64,000 bases of DNA, taken from contig OX419755.1 of NCBI GenBank assembly GCA_948567375.1, forward strand, positions 67,646,944 to 67,710,943, written 5' to 3'. A program made the position numbers and the translations under genes. A model generated the notes under the pieces. It had not been told where the DNA came from and did no database searches. It saw only the letters and a program-made list of their open reading frames with translations. Positions 21,860 to 34,129 of this stretch are shown here, one piece after another; within the stretch, counting starts at the first letter, position 1; each line of letters starts with the position of its first letter. This DNA comes from Lunularia cruciata (taxonomy: Eukaryota; Streptophyta; Marchantiopsida; Lunulariales; Lunulariaceae).

Positions 21860-22900
21860 GTGTGAACCGTGCACTCTTAAAGGCCGGTCTAGTTGTCAAT
21901 TCCTCCAATCTAGCTATTGTTGCCTACCATAAACCACTGGTTGTTGAGCAAACCCCATGCTCCTCAACCAAGTCAAATCCACTATCAACCACCTTTGCTC
22001 TAGTAGCAGGAGCCATATTATCCCTACTCTCACAAAGCATGGCTGCCAATTGGAACATTGGGGTTGGGTCAACACCCAATGTACACATGTCATTGGCTGA
22101 AAATAAAAGATAGCACATAATCAGCGGAGCCGCCTCCAACATTGTGCTAGACTTAATCTATGTAGTGGCAGGTGGCTGACTAGTAGGTAGTCCATCATGC
22201 ATCCCATCACCACCTACCACACCTGCATTAGGATATCTAGGAGCCATAGATGATGTATGTAGGGCCTCATCTCCATAGCTCAATCTCCTCCAAATGAACT
22301 CTCTTGAACTCATGGTAGTCATCCATTGATGGACCTTCTAAGTGTTCAAATAACCCTTTCCACGCCATGAAGGGTGTGAACAAGGTTGGTTCCACATCTA
22401 TTGTAGATCATACCAACTACCAAACTCTTCAATGAATTTATCCAACTCAATGGTACCCATTGTACCAAAGTAATGCCTAAGGCCTTTGGAGGCCCCATAA
22501 ATCTCATCCATATCCCACAACAATGTTGTAGACACACCAAGTGCATTCTCAACTAAATCAACTCTTATGTCAAACCCCAACTTAGAGTCAATCTCTTCCC
22601 TCATTGGGACTTGAGACATAGGTTGATATTGAGCACCACTCCGAGTAAACCTATTGTGTACTATAGCACTATCTCTTTTGGAATTCCCAAAGAACTCCAT
22701 TGTAACAAAGTAACCAAAAACTGCAACCATAATTGGAACCACAACAAGTACCCCACCAAAAATCACTAGCAAGTGCAAACACCTCTAAGTGCAAATACCA
22801 CCAATTGAACATCACCAACTAATATAGCTCTAACTATGAGAACTACACTAAGGGGAAGTGCAACATGTAACCTGCCATCACAACACACAATATCAAGGTC
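21860..22900 (-). pseudogene. Gag of DP-R, with a large internal deletion
   Basis: The best frame (22,398-22,778) contains FVTMEFFGNSKRDS, MSQVPMREEIDSKLGFDI and GTMGTIELDKFIEEF, collinear with DP-F 28,190-28,510. Just after it (about 22,265) the sequence jumps to the equivalent of DP-F 31,070. The rest of gag, including both zinc knuckles, is therefore missing (about 2.4 kb relative to DP-F). A short CTATGGA-like match occurs at both ends of the missing part. Confidence 0.72.
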
Positions 22901-23078
22901 TTCAGGTCATCACTTCTTGCCTCACCGAAGAAAAACACAAGTAATTTAATTGGTCATCACTCCAACCTCACTATCGAGAGTACACTAGAGCACTAATGCT
23001 CTAAGTTCAAGGCACCTCACACAAACATGGTGCACAAATAGGAAGTAGAGAATGGAGGAGGTCCAATCATAAGAAGGT

Positions 23079-23816
23079 TGTAATACCAATAGCTAGAAGT
23101 GAAAATTAGCTTTGTAACATCTGGAAGAATGTTACATATGATGTGCTAGGTAGACCAGATAGAGGTGTCACCAAAAGAGTACTTCTACTAATTGGGTAGA
23201 AGCCAAAAATAGCTTAAAGTTGTAACATCAATAGCTAGAAATGTTAGCTAGAGGTAAAAATTAGCTTGGTAACATATGGAAGGATGTTATGTATGATAGG
23301 CTTGGTAGATCATATAGAAGTGTCACCAAAAGAGGACTTATACTAATAGAGTAGGAGCAAAAAATAACTTAGAAATTTTAGAGTCAATTTCAAAGGCCTA
23401 AATAGATGAATTAGACCTCAAAAATATTTAAGTAACCTCCTGATGGAATAAAGGTTGGCCTTTCCTCCCCCTTGGTTTGCCTCATTGAGAGCTTTCCAAC
23501 GGTACCTCCCCCATGCAATTTGGAGATTCCTAGAGGAAGATTCTCTAAATATTCCTTATTGTTAAAGGTGGTTTGACCAACCAGGTAGGATTAGGACCAA
23601 CATGTCACCCATGCATGCAACTAATCTAAGGGTACAGATCATTGACATGTCACCTATCCACGTATCTAATCCAAGGATGGAGCTTCATTTGGGGTAGTTC
23701 CCTATGCTATATAATATAGTCAAGGTGTTACTTTGAGGCATCAGAGGTTTGAGTGTGAAACTGTGTGTTTCTTATTGTGTGTTTCTCTTCAGGTCTCATG
23801 TCTTTAGAGTATTACA
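23079..23816 (+). mobile_element. Solo LTR of chromovirus A inserted in the DP-R leader
   Basis: It begins TGTAATACC and ends GTATTACA. Flanks AAGGT and AAGGC are a target duplication with one C/T change. DP-F has the empty site near 27,830-27,845. The first ~140 bp are repeated in tandem inside the LTR (23,079-23,220 and 23,221-23,365), which makes it longer than the 594-609 bp copies. Confidence 0.88.
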
Positions 23817-24382
23817 AAGGCTAAAAAACAACCCTCCATCTCATAAATCAACACCAAATTGACTCTGCCACCATTTGGCATTTGACATAATCGGAGTATC
23901 TATCTACTTCTTGAGCTACAAGGATCACCAAGAATATGATCAAAGTTGATCTTGCCAAAATTTGACATAAATCCTCACAAAATCTGAGATACAACTAACA
24001 TAAAATTTGACACAAAATCTAACATAAATCCCTAACGTTGGCTCATCTCCAAATTCTCTAACTCTTCACTCAAGCCAAATTGGAAAGATGGAGATCTTGA
24101 AATCTCTAATTTATGGGAATAGGTTCCAAACCCCACCTTCAATTTCACTTTTTGAACTCAACTTGTACCAAATTGGTCTTGCTTTCACCTCATGAGCCCA
24201 AAATCACAACTACCGCTTGAAAATTGCTTCTCTTTGCTTGAAATTTGGCCAGCACTTCAGCACATAATCACTCCTAGGGACATTAGAACTGAGATCAAGA
24301 TACCACAATCTATTGAGCTTGGAGATACCATCACCATCCTCAGTTCTTGCACCAAATTTCCCCATGACTCTCAATTCTCAAA
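23817..24382 (-). other. 5' leader of DP-R
   Basis: No coding frame is supported. The minus strand aligns with the DP-F leader at 26,854-27,830, including GGTATCTCCAAGCT and GAGCAAAGAGAAGCA blocks. A recognisable tRNA primer site is absent in both copies. Confidence 0.65.
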
Positions 24383-24832
24383 TATAATCGGTTTATTTAT
24401 ACAACTTGAACCACACTCAATCAGATCAGTACTTGATCTGTCACTCAACAATCTACCAAAAACTAGGTACTGATTATAGTCAAGCCACACCCACTCTAGC
24501 TAAGAGACTCCATGTGACGCTTGCCAGCTTTCTATCTACTCTAGCCAAGAACTCAAATGCTCAACATCAAAGAAGTGAGCTCTCTAGAGCTGCACTTCTA
24601 GGGTATGCTCCTAATTTTGACCTAGATCTCACCCCAATAGTCCCATTGATGGCACACCCAATGGTGTAAACTATGTAAGTGATGGTGGGCCCTACTATGT
24701 AGTCAATACCTTGAACAAAAAATTTGACCATCAAAAAGTAGTATATGAGCAATTGCCAAAATACCTCTAACTACTATCACTACTACTCCAGAGTCCAAGC
24801 AATCTAGATCTGATTCTACAAATGGCATGACA
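24383..24832 (-). repeat. 5' LTR of DP-R (core only)
   Basis: 450 bp on the minus strand, TGTCATGCC at 24,832 to GATTATA at 24,383. It stops where the ~110-bp tail of the 3' LTRs would begin and runs straight into the leader, exactly as in DP-F. Confidence 0.8.
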
Positions 24833-25960
24833 GTCCCCCATAACAACATCATGTCATATGGACCCCTGTTGCATCTAGTGTAGAACCACACTATCAAGTG
24901 AGTTATGAAGATGCAAATGGGTGACCAAACCTAGGCAGAACATCATCGCTGTAGAGAAAGTGGCTAGTGCAAGTCAGAATGCCCTAATGAACGGTCAAGC
25001 TAGGATCCAAGAGCCTACACCCTTGTTGGAGCAAGAGCAAAGACGTGCTCAAGTGGCCTGACAAATGGATGAGTCAACTAAGAGAGAATGTAGCATATGC
25101 TAACACTATCACTCCATCAAGGAAGATTGCAAACCTTTAATCCAATTTTATTGTAGTGCAATAAAGGATGGAAGGTCCTCTTGTACTCGTGGAGATAGAC
25201 CATCTCTCATCTACCGCAATAACACTTGGAGAGAAAAGCATCCTTCCTGCATCTCAATCACATAAGTCTCCAAAACAAGTCTATCAACAACCACAAATGA
25301 GAGGAAAGTAGGGATGTAAAGAGACCCTAACTACCCAAAACACTATAGGTGCCATCTCCTCCATAGAAAATAGCCCTACCTCTTTGCACAAGATCAGTAG
25401 AGATGTCTATCTATATGGAAAATCTCCCATCATACACTCAAATGTCCATGGTCTAATGATATCACCAAAGACTCTCATAATCCTCCTATCAAAAACTATC
25501 AAACATGATAGGAAAGTCAAGGTAGAAGGAATTGTGCAGAGAAAGTGAGTTGGTTGATGGAAAATACTAGAGGAGAGTATACCAAATGTCACAAATTTCC
25601 TAGTAGAGGAAGGTCATCTACATGGAGAATATCCTCTACAAGGCCAACGTCTAAGAAACATGTGACAAAATCTTTGAATCCTAAAGGCACTCAAAGATTA
25701 AGTAGTCTATCTATAGATGTGACATACCCCTCTAGAAGCTCAAGGTGGGAAAGAATAGCTAAAGGGGACCATGCTTTGCACTTTGACACCTTAATTCTCA
25801 AGCCTACAAGTTGTAGCTTGCTAATCAAGTGATCAAAGGCCTACCTAATCTAATCTACATGACAATGTGTGTATTGTCTACTAAGGAAGGAAATACACAA
25901 CTTACATAGCCAAAGTAATAGATAAGAGAGCTCTAAAGTGAGCTATGGCAAAAAAAGGTC
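24833..25960 (+). pseudogene. Gag fragment of another retroelement, then unrecognised sequence
   Basis: Around 25,080-25,135 the plus strand encodes an E-C-S-I-C...H...E-D-C arrangement close to a CCHC zinc knuckle, with a stop inside it. The preceding ~150 bp read as a Gln-rich Gag tail (GAREQRRAQVA). From 25,150 to 25,960 I see only short frames and no named domain. Confidence 0.4.
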
Positions 25961-25963
25961 CAC

Positions 25964-26275
25964 CTAAAAGATTTCTATATCATGTACCAACAATTGACTC
26001 CAAGATGGTGACTCCCTCCCTGACCACCCATGTTGGTAGTAAGAAGAAGCAAGAGAGCCATAGAATGACCACACAAAAGGAATGAAACTCACCAAGGATC
26101 CACCGACCTCCCTAAGCTCTCTAAACATGGATGCCAAAGAGATGCTATTAAAAGCATTCTCAACATCCACCTTTAGGACAACCTACTTTGGATGGATATC
26201 TAGGAGTGTCATGATGCCTAGAGAAATTGACTTGCAACTTCCAAGTGTAGCTACTCCAAAATGATGTGGATTGAG
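25964..26275 (-). pseudogene. Non-LTR-type reverse transcriptase fragment
   Basis: The minus strand reads FGVATLGSCKSISLG, then a stop, then VDVENAFNSISLASMF, FRELREVGG and FIPFVWSFYGS. The D-V-x-N-A-F-N-S motif is RT palm motif A of a group with NAFN instead of the gypsy LDL. Only this part of the RT remains. It lies between the two DP copies. Confidence 0.65.
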
Positions 26276-26402
26276 ATGCTCTTGGAAGTGAGATTGATGA
26301 TGAAGGACTATGGTGTAGCTAACCAAGCACAAAAAGATCTCTCTAATAGTAATTGGTCTAATGCCCCTAGTACCCTTCTCCGTTGTAAGAAGTTAACTAG
26401 TA

Positions 26403-26853
26403 TGTCACGCCATTTGTAGTACCGCATCTAGATTGGTCGGACACTAGAGTTGCAATGATAGTAGTTAGAGGTATTTTAGCAATCATTCATAGACTACTTT
26501 CCAACCATCAGACTTTGTGTTTGGGATATTGACTTCATGGTGGGGCCTACAATCACTTTGCACCATTTGCACCGTTGGGTGTGCCATCAATAAGACCATT
26601 AGGGTTGCAGACCTAGCTTGAGTCTAGGAGTATACTTTTGAAGTGCAGCTCTAGAGAGCTCATTTCTATGATGTTTAGCCTTCAAGTTCCTGGGTATGGT
26701 GGACAGAGGCCAGTGAGCATCACCTGAGTTCTCTTAACTAGAGTGTGTGTGGTTTGATTGTAATGAGTGCCCAATTATTGCAGTTTATAGAGTGACAGAT
26801 CAAGTACTAATCTGAGTTGAGTTGATTTGAGTGGTGTAAACAAACTGATTACA
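26403..26853 (+). repeat. 5' LTR of DP-F (core only)
   Basis: 451 bp, TGTCACGCC to GATTACA. Like DP-R it lacks the tail found at the end of the 3' LTR. A TGTAAACAAACTGATTACA end is shared by all core copies. Confidence 0.82.
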
Positions 26854-28085
26854 TCAAAAAAGTGAAGTCAGGTGGGAAATCAGGTGCATGAACTACAAAT
26901 GTTGGTGGTATCTCCAAGCTTGGTGGATCATTGGTAGCTCAATCAAAGATCAAGTTTTCCCTAGTGTGCAAAAGCTTGTTGATTGATGCAGATTTGGCAA
27001 TGAGCTAGACGGTATGCGGAAGTGCTAGCCAAATTTTGAGCAAAGAGAAGCAAATTTTGAGCAATGGTTGTGATTTTGAACTCAAGAGGTGAAAGAAATA
27101 CCAATTTATTACAAGTTGGGCTCAAAATATGAAGTCAATAGAGTTGGGAAACTATCCTCATTAATTTATGATTTGGAAAAACCTGTCATTTCAATTTGGC
27201 CTGAGTGGAGAGTTAGTGGAGGATTTTATGGTCAGTCAACTTTAGGGATTATGTTAGATTTTTGGTGGAGTTTATGTCAGATTTTGGCCAGATTTGGAGG
27301 AGTTTCAAAGTAGAAAATTTTTGGCTAGAGTTGGAGGAGTTTCACACATTTAGAAGACTTTTGCTAAATTTGGAGAGGGTTCAAAATGGCAATAAGAAAG
27401 GCCTCATTTGGCTAAATTTCAGCATTTAGAGGCTTCAAAGCATAGTATTGTGGGCTATGAGAGGCTACAAAGGCCTAGAAGGGCCAACAAGCCAACTTGC
27501 TAGCATGGGGCTAGCTAGTTTAGAGTAGATCTTTGTCATTTTTTGGCCAAATCTGCCCATCTTGCTAGATCATGCGCAATAGGGTTTTATCCTTAGATCT
27601 CTAGTTCTTAGACTTGTGCCCTAGCCAATTGGTCTACCCTCACTTGTTGTCCTAGTGACTATTCCATTGTTATCTATACACCTGTAGCTTTGGTTAGTAG
27701 AGGCAGTTTGATCTCATTCTTGGTATCCTAGTAGCTTAGGACGTAGATAAGAACTCCTATTATGTCGAATGCCAAATGGTGGTAGAGTAAGTCTTGTGTT
27801 CCTTTATGAGATGGAGGGTTTTTGTTTAGATTTCTTGTAATTGGACCTCCTCCATTCTCTACTTCTTGTTTGTACACCATGTTTGTGTGAGATGCCTTGA
27901 ATTTAGAGTGTTGGTGCTTTGGTGTACTCTTGATGGTGAGGCCAGAGTGATGACCAGTCAAACTACCTTTGTTTCTCTTTGATGAGGTAGGAAGTAATGA
28001 ACTATAGAGCGTGAGAGTGTGTTGTGATGGCAGGTTATAGGTTGCACTTTCTCCTAAGGTAGTTCTCTCAATTAGAGTTACATTA
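26854..28085 (+). other. 5' leader of DP-F
   Basis: Over 1.2 kb without a supported gene. It aligns piecewise with the DP-R leader on the opposite strand. No tRNA-iMet-like or GGCGCC-like primer site follows the LTR. Confidence 0.6.
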
Positions 28086-31000
28086 GTGGGTAGTGTTCCG
28101 TTGGTATTGGCACTTGATGTTGGTACTTGGTGGTGTTCGGTTGGTGGTGTTCGTTCTTGGTGGGGTACTTGTGGTTGTGTTTGGCAATTTGTGGTTACTT
28201 TGTCACAATGGAGTTCTTTGGGGATTTTAGAGGAGATAGCTCGACAATATGCAATGAGTTTACTTGGAGTGGCGCTTGATATCAGCCTGTATCTTAGGTT
28301 CCAATGAGGAAGGAGATTGACTCTGAGTTGTAGTTTGACATAAGAGTTGATTCAGTCAAGAGTGCACTTGGCATGTTTGCACAATTCTTGTGGGACATGG
28401 ATGAGATTTATAGGGCCTCCAAAGGCTCTAAGTGTTACTCTGGTAGAATGGGTACCATTGAGTTGGATGACTTCATCCAAGAATTTGATAGTTGGTGTGA
28501 TTTGCAATAGATGCGGAACCCAACTTCGTTCACATCTTTCATGGCATGAAAGGGATTATTTCAGCACTTGGAGTATTTGCTGATGGACAACTACCATGAG
28601 TTCAAGAAAGCTTACTTAGAGGAGATTGAGTTATGGAGACAATATTGGTTTGTGAACTATGTCTCCATCACTTTAGGCTTGGTTGCCAAGGATAGATCGG
28701 TTATACCTATAAGTTCTAGCTCAAGTTGCATTGGTGGAGCTAGTGGAGGTGCACTAGCTGAAGATAGTGCTACTATGAGTGGAGGTACCGCTACAAGATG
28801 TGGTGTAGTACCGGGGTTTAACTCCATGGTGGAGTTCTTCTAGAGTTTGAGGACAAACTACCAAGGAGTGCAGATTGACAAGCTAAAGAGCTTGTAGGAG
28901 TTCCAACAAAAGGCTAGAGAGAGCTTACGCAAGGCATACACTTGCATAAGGTGGCTGATCAGTTTCACTCAGGGTTATTGAGGCCTAGGCAGTTCAATTT
29001 TGGTATGGGATACTAGACAGAGAGTTGCAATGTAGAGTTCATGATGCTATGTTGTTATAGGCTACTTCACCCACTTTGGCAATGGTCTTTGCTTTGGTTG
29101 AGCATATTGAGCTCAACATGGTGGAAGAGAGAGTGGTGACATTTGGATTTGGTAGGGAGACCTCATCTATAGCTATGACTTCTTCTAGAGTGCAGTAGAG
29201 TGCACCATGCCTAGTTGGTTTTTGAGGACAAGGTGGAAAACCTAGATCCTATGGAGCGAGTGGAGGGCCTAGTGGAGCTAGACCCTTACCTTCATTTTTA
29301 GGTCAGTGGCAACCAATGAGTGGTGATGTTGCTTGTTAGACTTGTGGTGGACCTTACTATAGGAGAGAGTGTACTCAAGGAAGCGGACCTGATACCTCTG
29401 GTGCATCACAACCAGCACAAAGACAATATAAGAATTTTCATAGATATGGTCACTCTAGTGACCGATGCTTTGACCTACATTTAGAGTTACATACAAAGTA
29501 GTAGGGTTGCTATGGCATGTAGTAGAGAAGCTCCAATTCATGGAAGACGAGGTGGTAGAGGTGGTGGTAGAGGATCTACACCTAGTAGGAGTGCAATACT
29601 TGCCCTTACTTTTGATACAACTATGGCTACTTGGATTGAGCAGTTGGAGTAGAGATTGTCTAGTATGGCCATTGCTCAAAGGAGATCAAATTTGGGTGCT
29701 AAGGCTTCCACCTCATATGTTGGTGATAGAGATGCTTTAGGCTTCATGTGCGGAGCAACATAGGTGGATGTATCTATAGCAATGACTAGGAGTGCAATAT
29801 GTGCTCCAAAGCCTAGAGGAGCATTAGTGGAGTTGGACCCACAGAGAGGAGAGGTTGGGAGATAGGTCAAACTTCCCCAATCTTTCATGCTCTTAGTATT
29901 AGTCCCCAAACTATATCTCCATCACTTTAGGCTTGGTTTTTAGGAGTAGATTGGCTATACCCATGAGTTTTAGCTCTAGTAGCATTGGTGGATCTCTTGA
30001 AGATTGTGCTACTATGATTGGAGGTACTACTATAGGAGGTGGTTTAGTACCAGGGTTTAATCCCATATTGGAGTTCTTCCTGTTTGAGGCAAACCTACCA
30101 GAGAGTGCAGACCAACAAGCTAAGGAGCTTGTAGGAGTTCCAACGAAAGGCTGGAGAGAGCCTACATGAGGCATACACTTTGCATGAAACAATTGATCAA
30201 TTTTACTCAGGGATTTATTGAGGCCCAAGCAATCTAGTTTTGGTATGGGTTACTAGATAGGGAGTTGCAATGTAGAGTATGTGATGCTACGTTGTTATAG
30301 GCTACTTCACCTACTTTGGCAGTGGTCTTTGGTTTTGCTGAGCATATTGAGCTCAACATGGTAGAGAGAGAGTGGAGACATATGGATTTGGTAGGAAGAC
30401 CTCATCCATAGCTGTTACTTCTAGAGTGTAGTAGAGTGCACCACGCCATGTTGATTTTTGAGGACAAGATGGACAGCCCATATCCTATGAAGCAAGTGGA
30501 GGGCCTATTGTAGCTAGACCCTTACTTTCATTTTTGGGTCAGTACTAGCCAATGAGTGATGGTGTTGCTTGTTGGACTTGTGGTAGACCTCACCATACTA
30601 GAGAGTGCACTTAGGGTAGGGGACTTGATACCTTTGGTGCATCACAATCAACATAGAGACAATGTGAGCATTGCCATAGATTTGGCCACTATGGTAGGTG
30701 GTAGAGGAGCTCCAGGTCATCATGGAGGAGGTGGTAGAGGATCCACTCCTAGTTAGGATGAAATACCTACTCTTACTTTTGATATAGCCATGGCTACTTG
30801 AATTGAGTAGTTAGAGCAGAGATTGGCCAGCATGGCTATAGCTTAGAGGAGATCAGATTTTGGGTGTTGAGGCTTCCACCTCATATGCAAGTGATAGAGA
30901 TGTCTTAGACTTCATGTGTGGAGTAGCACATGTAGAAGCATCTATCACAATGACTAGGAGTGTAGTATGTGTTCCAAATCCTAGAGGATCATCAATGGAG

Positions 31001-31110
31001 TTGGACCCACAGAGAGGAGAGGCTGGTAGATAGGTCAGACTTCCCCAATCTCTTACACTCTTTGAGGCACTATGGACAACATCCATGGATCCTAGACATC
31101 CTAGTGCAAG
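28086..31110 (+). pseudogene. Gag of DP-F, with an internal tandem duplication
   Basis: Starts with the part collinear with DP-R gag (28,190-28,510; GTIELDDFIQEFDSW). The capsid-like part includes ALAEDSATMSGG and a VEHIELNM helix. Nucleocapsid follows: in the second repeat an intact C-x2-C-x3-H-x4-C knuckle is at 30,570-30,608, and a second one starts at CEHCHRFGH. In the first repeat (29,330-29,480) several Cys/His are lost. The stretch 28,658-29,911 is repeated as 29,912-31,070. Gag would form the particle and bind the RNA. Confidence 0.72.
28658..31070 (+). repeat. Tandem duplication within DP-F gag, ~1.25-kb period
   Basis: CTCCATCACTTTAGGCTTGG occurs at 28,663 and 29,917, a shift of 1,254 bp (418 codons). 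Matching blocks continue through zinc knuckles, the GGTGGTAGAGGATC stretch and the CTTCCCCAATCT end (about 29,872 and 31,043). The copies have diverged, so the duplication is old. Confidence 0.85.
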
Positions 31111-31777
31111 TGTAGTAGGTGTTGATGGGGTGCATGATGCACTACCTACTAGTCAACCACCTGCTACTACACAAATTGAGTCTAGCACAATGTTGTAGAT
31201 GATTCAGTTGATTATACGCTTTCCATTATTCTCAATCATTGATATATTTACATAGAGAGTTGACCTAGCCCTAGTGTTTTGGTTGACTACCACGCTTTGT
31301 GAGAGCAGGAATGAAGTGGTTCCTACTACTAGAGCAGAGGTGGTTGATAGTGGAGTTGACTTGGTTGAGGAGCATGGGATTTGCTTAGTGACCAATGGTT
31401 TATGGCAAGCAATAATGGCTAGATTGGAGCTAGACTGGCCTTTGAGTGAGCGTGGTTTACACCTAGAGTTATCCTATTGGATAACAAAAAGGGGATTTTT
31501 AAGTTGGTAGGGCCTTCAAGGAAGGTCTATATACCACAAAGGGTCTTACTAGAATCTGGTGTGTAGCCTTTTATGTTGGGAAAGGTTGCAGTTAGTGGTC
31601 TAAAGTTATGGAAGACCGAGGTGAAGAGGTATCCATTCAGACCCAAACATCTCTACGTGATGGTTCTACACAATACATCACATGTGAAGAGTTTGTTGTC
31701 TAGATTTAGCCTGGTCATCCAATTGACAGCTCTATGGTGAGAGCGCAGGCCATTGCAACTATGGTTGAGTCATATGA
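31111..31777 (+). pseudogene. Spacer and protease of DP-F, cut by chromovirus A
   Basis: The protease active site at about 31,540-31,560 reads LLESGV in place of D-S-G-A, followed by MLGKVAVSGLKLWKT. The DP-R equivalent keeps the first Asp. The frame is cut at 31,777 and resumes at 38,681, where chromovirus A inserted with TATGA duplicated. Confidence 0.7.
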
Positions 31778-32371
31778 TGTAATATAAGCAGCTAGACATA
31801 TTATCTAGAGGTAAAAATTGACTTGGTAACATCTAGAAGGATGTTGTATACAATGGGCTAGGTAGATCAAACAGATGTGTCACCAAAAGATTACTTCTAC
31901 TAATAGGGTAAAGATCAATAATAGCCTAAAAACTTTAAAACCAATTTTGGAGGCTAATAGATGAATTAGGCCTCCAAAATAGAAAGATTCCCTCCTTGAG
32001 GAGGAAAGCCTTGCCTTCTCCTCCTATGATTTGTGTCATTGAGAGCTTTCCAATGGTACCTCACCCACACAATTTTAAGCTCTCTACAAGAAGATTCCTT
32101 AAAGATTCCCTTTGGTCAAACCCGTTTAACCTACTAGATAGGACAAGGACTAGTATGTCAACCATCTAAAAAACTAATCCAAGGATGGAGCTTGCTGACA
32201 GGTCACTAATCCATGTATATGATCCAAGGATGGAGCTTCCTTTGGGGGTATACTCTTTGCTATATAATAAAGAGAAGGTGTTCCTTTGGAGCATCGGAGG
32301 ATTGATTGTGAAACTTGTGTTTTCTCTCTTGTATCTCTCTTGGAGAGTCCTCTTGTCCTTGGAGTATTATA
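31778..32371 (+). repeat. 5' LTR of chromovirus A
   Basis: 594 bp, TGTAATATAAGC to GTATTATA (final CA changed to TA). A TATATAATAAAGAGAAGG block near 32,260-32,280 looks like the promoter. Confidence 0.92.
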
Positions 32372-32372
32372 A

Positions 32373-32384
32373 TGGTATTAAAGC
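32373..32384 (+). other. tRNA-iMet-type primer binding site of chromovirus A
   Basis: TGGTATTAAAGC starts two bases after the LTR end. It matches TGGTATCAGAGC except for one C-to-T and one G-to-A change. Confidence 0.85.
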
Positions 32385-33160
32385 GGATGTTTTAATCCAA
32401 GAGAGTGGATCACCTCTCTTGGAAGAGCATGAGCTAATGAAATTGAGTAATTTGAGGGGAGAACATAGTGCAATTGCTAGATTGGGAAGTGCTTTAGAGA
32501 GCGGATGAGATAGATGCGCCGTGAGGACAATTTCCTACACCTAGCTTCCCATTCTTGAATCCATTCCACATTAAGATTAAGTACATCCAGCATGAGCAAA
32601 TGAAAGTATCTCTAGTTTATCACTTTGGAGCAGAGTTCATGGACAGAGTGATAAATTCACCAAACTTGGTGATTCTAGCTGTGATGGTATATGACATAGA
32701 GTGGAAATTGACAATCTACATTCTATTATGATGTTATGGATCTGAAAGTAACTAATCCTCACCCTTTCAACATGCAAGTAGAAATCTGTTATGTAGTTAG
32801 ACCAAAAGTGATGTTTAAGGATTTTGTAGTCCACAATTTTGGTGAGGAATATAATTAACAAGTGATAGCTCCTAAGGTCCCATTAGTAGTACCCATAGTT
32901 TGTGCACTCTCCCGGGTGATCATTCTAACCCTCTATTGAAGTAGGAAGTAGCAAGTGAACATTTGTTGTGTGTAGGAATCATGGATCCATAGTTGTAGGA
33001 GTTGTTGCAAGGAATGCAAGGGATGTTGAACAAGTTTTGAGAAATCAAGATGACCATGGAGGAATTGCAAAATCAAGCACTTGCTATCAAGAATGATCAA
33101 GTAATGCAAGAAGGGGAGCCATCTCAACAACTAGCTCCAGCAATCAAAGTACTTGGAGAG
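32385..33160 (+). other. Leader and first part of gag of chromovirus A
   Basis: No intact frame. Short pieces such as EHELMKLSNLRGEHSA suggest a decayed N-terminal Gag, but no domain can be named. Confidence 0.4.
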
Positions 33161-33162
33161 TT

Positions 33163-33960
33163 ATGCATGCCGATGACATAGATTCCAATCAACAACCAAG
33201 CCACATTGTTACTACAAATGAAAAAGACATGCAATATCAAGCCTTACAAGGGACAATGTTCCATGGGAGTAGTGGAAAATTGAATTTCAAGAATAAATTG
33301 ATACCTTTGATTGTTCACAATGGAGATCCCTTATCATTTTGCAGATGTGTTTGCATGTAGGTACTTGACCGATAAGGCCCTCACATGGTATGACGCTTGG
33401 GAACAATTGTTGCTAGTAGAAAGAAGAGAGGTCACTTGGACAGCCATGCAAGAAGGGTTGCTCAAGAATTTCCAATTTTTGAATTCAATGCAAATGGCCT
33501 AAACTAGACTCCGGGAGTTGAAGCAAAAGAATAACATACAAGAGTACACAAAGGCATTTCTAGATCTACAGGTTGTGATAACCGATACGAGTCCAGCCAA
33601 AGCTCTTGACAATTTCAAGAGAGGATTAAAAGAGCGGATTTGCCAAGAGGTAATGGTGCAAAATCCTCATATTGTTTTTGAAGCCATTACATGCACCCAA
33701 AGAATAGCAAAGGTGCTTGGAGGAGGTGAAGCAATAACACCAATGCAAAACTATCGGCCCAAGACACAACATTTTGGTGGACCAATACCTATGTAATTGG
33801 GCAAATTTTGGTTCTAAGATAGAGGAGCAAGATCTCTTCAAGGAGACTAAGGACCGGTTAAAGAAAGGAGAGAAGAAGCCCCATGGGGAGAAGGGGCTTG
33901 AGCAAAACAATGATGATGTTACAATTGATGTGCTTGTCATCTTAGAGGCTCTCTAAACCA
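33163..33960 (+). pseudogene. Gag (capsid) of chromovirus A
   Basis: Frames at 33,163-33,360, 33,311-33,502 and 33,518-33,796 together read as a retrotrans_gag-type capsid: GDPLSFC, ADVFACRYLTDKALTWYDAWEQL, NNIQEYTKAFLDL and FKRGLKERICQEV. At least two frame changes separate them. The zinc knuckle that should follow near 33,850 is not recognisable. Confidence 0.75.
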
Positions 33961-34129
33961 CATGGAGAGACAAATTGAAGAGGAAGATATGGAAACCGTA
34001 TTGGAAAATGAAGATTGCCAATAAATGTACCTTGAGGCCTTATTGGCTTGGTGAAGAAGACTAAAAGTGGGAGGAGGAAGAAGACAAGTGTGCAAAGAAG
34101 AAGGAAGATAAATGCACAATTAATTGTTG

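Larger units (their letters stand above)
99..24832 (-). mobile_element. DP-R: decayed gypsy element with DNA methyltransferase and PHD finger
   Basis: Minus-strand Ty3/gypsy copy, order 5' to 3': 5' LTR (24,383-24,832), leader, gag, protease, C5 methyltransferase, RT, RNase H, integrase, PHD finger, 3' LTR (99-654). Four later insertions split it (2,446-11,805; 13,245-17,735; 18,985-20,867; 23,079-23,816). Removing each rejoins the sequence at a point that matches uninterrupted DP-F. Stops and frameshifts are frequent, so it cannot be active. No matching target duplication is visible at its outer ends (ACACT on the left, GTCCC on the right), so the original insertion ends may be altered. Confidence 0.85.
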
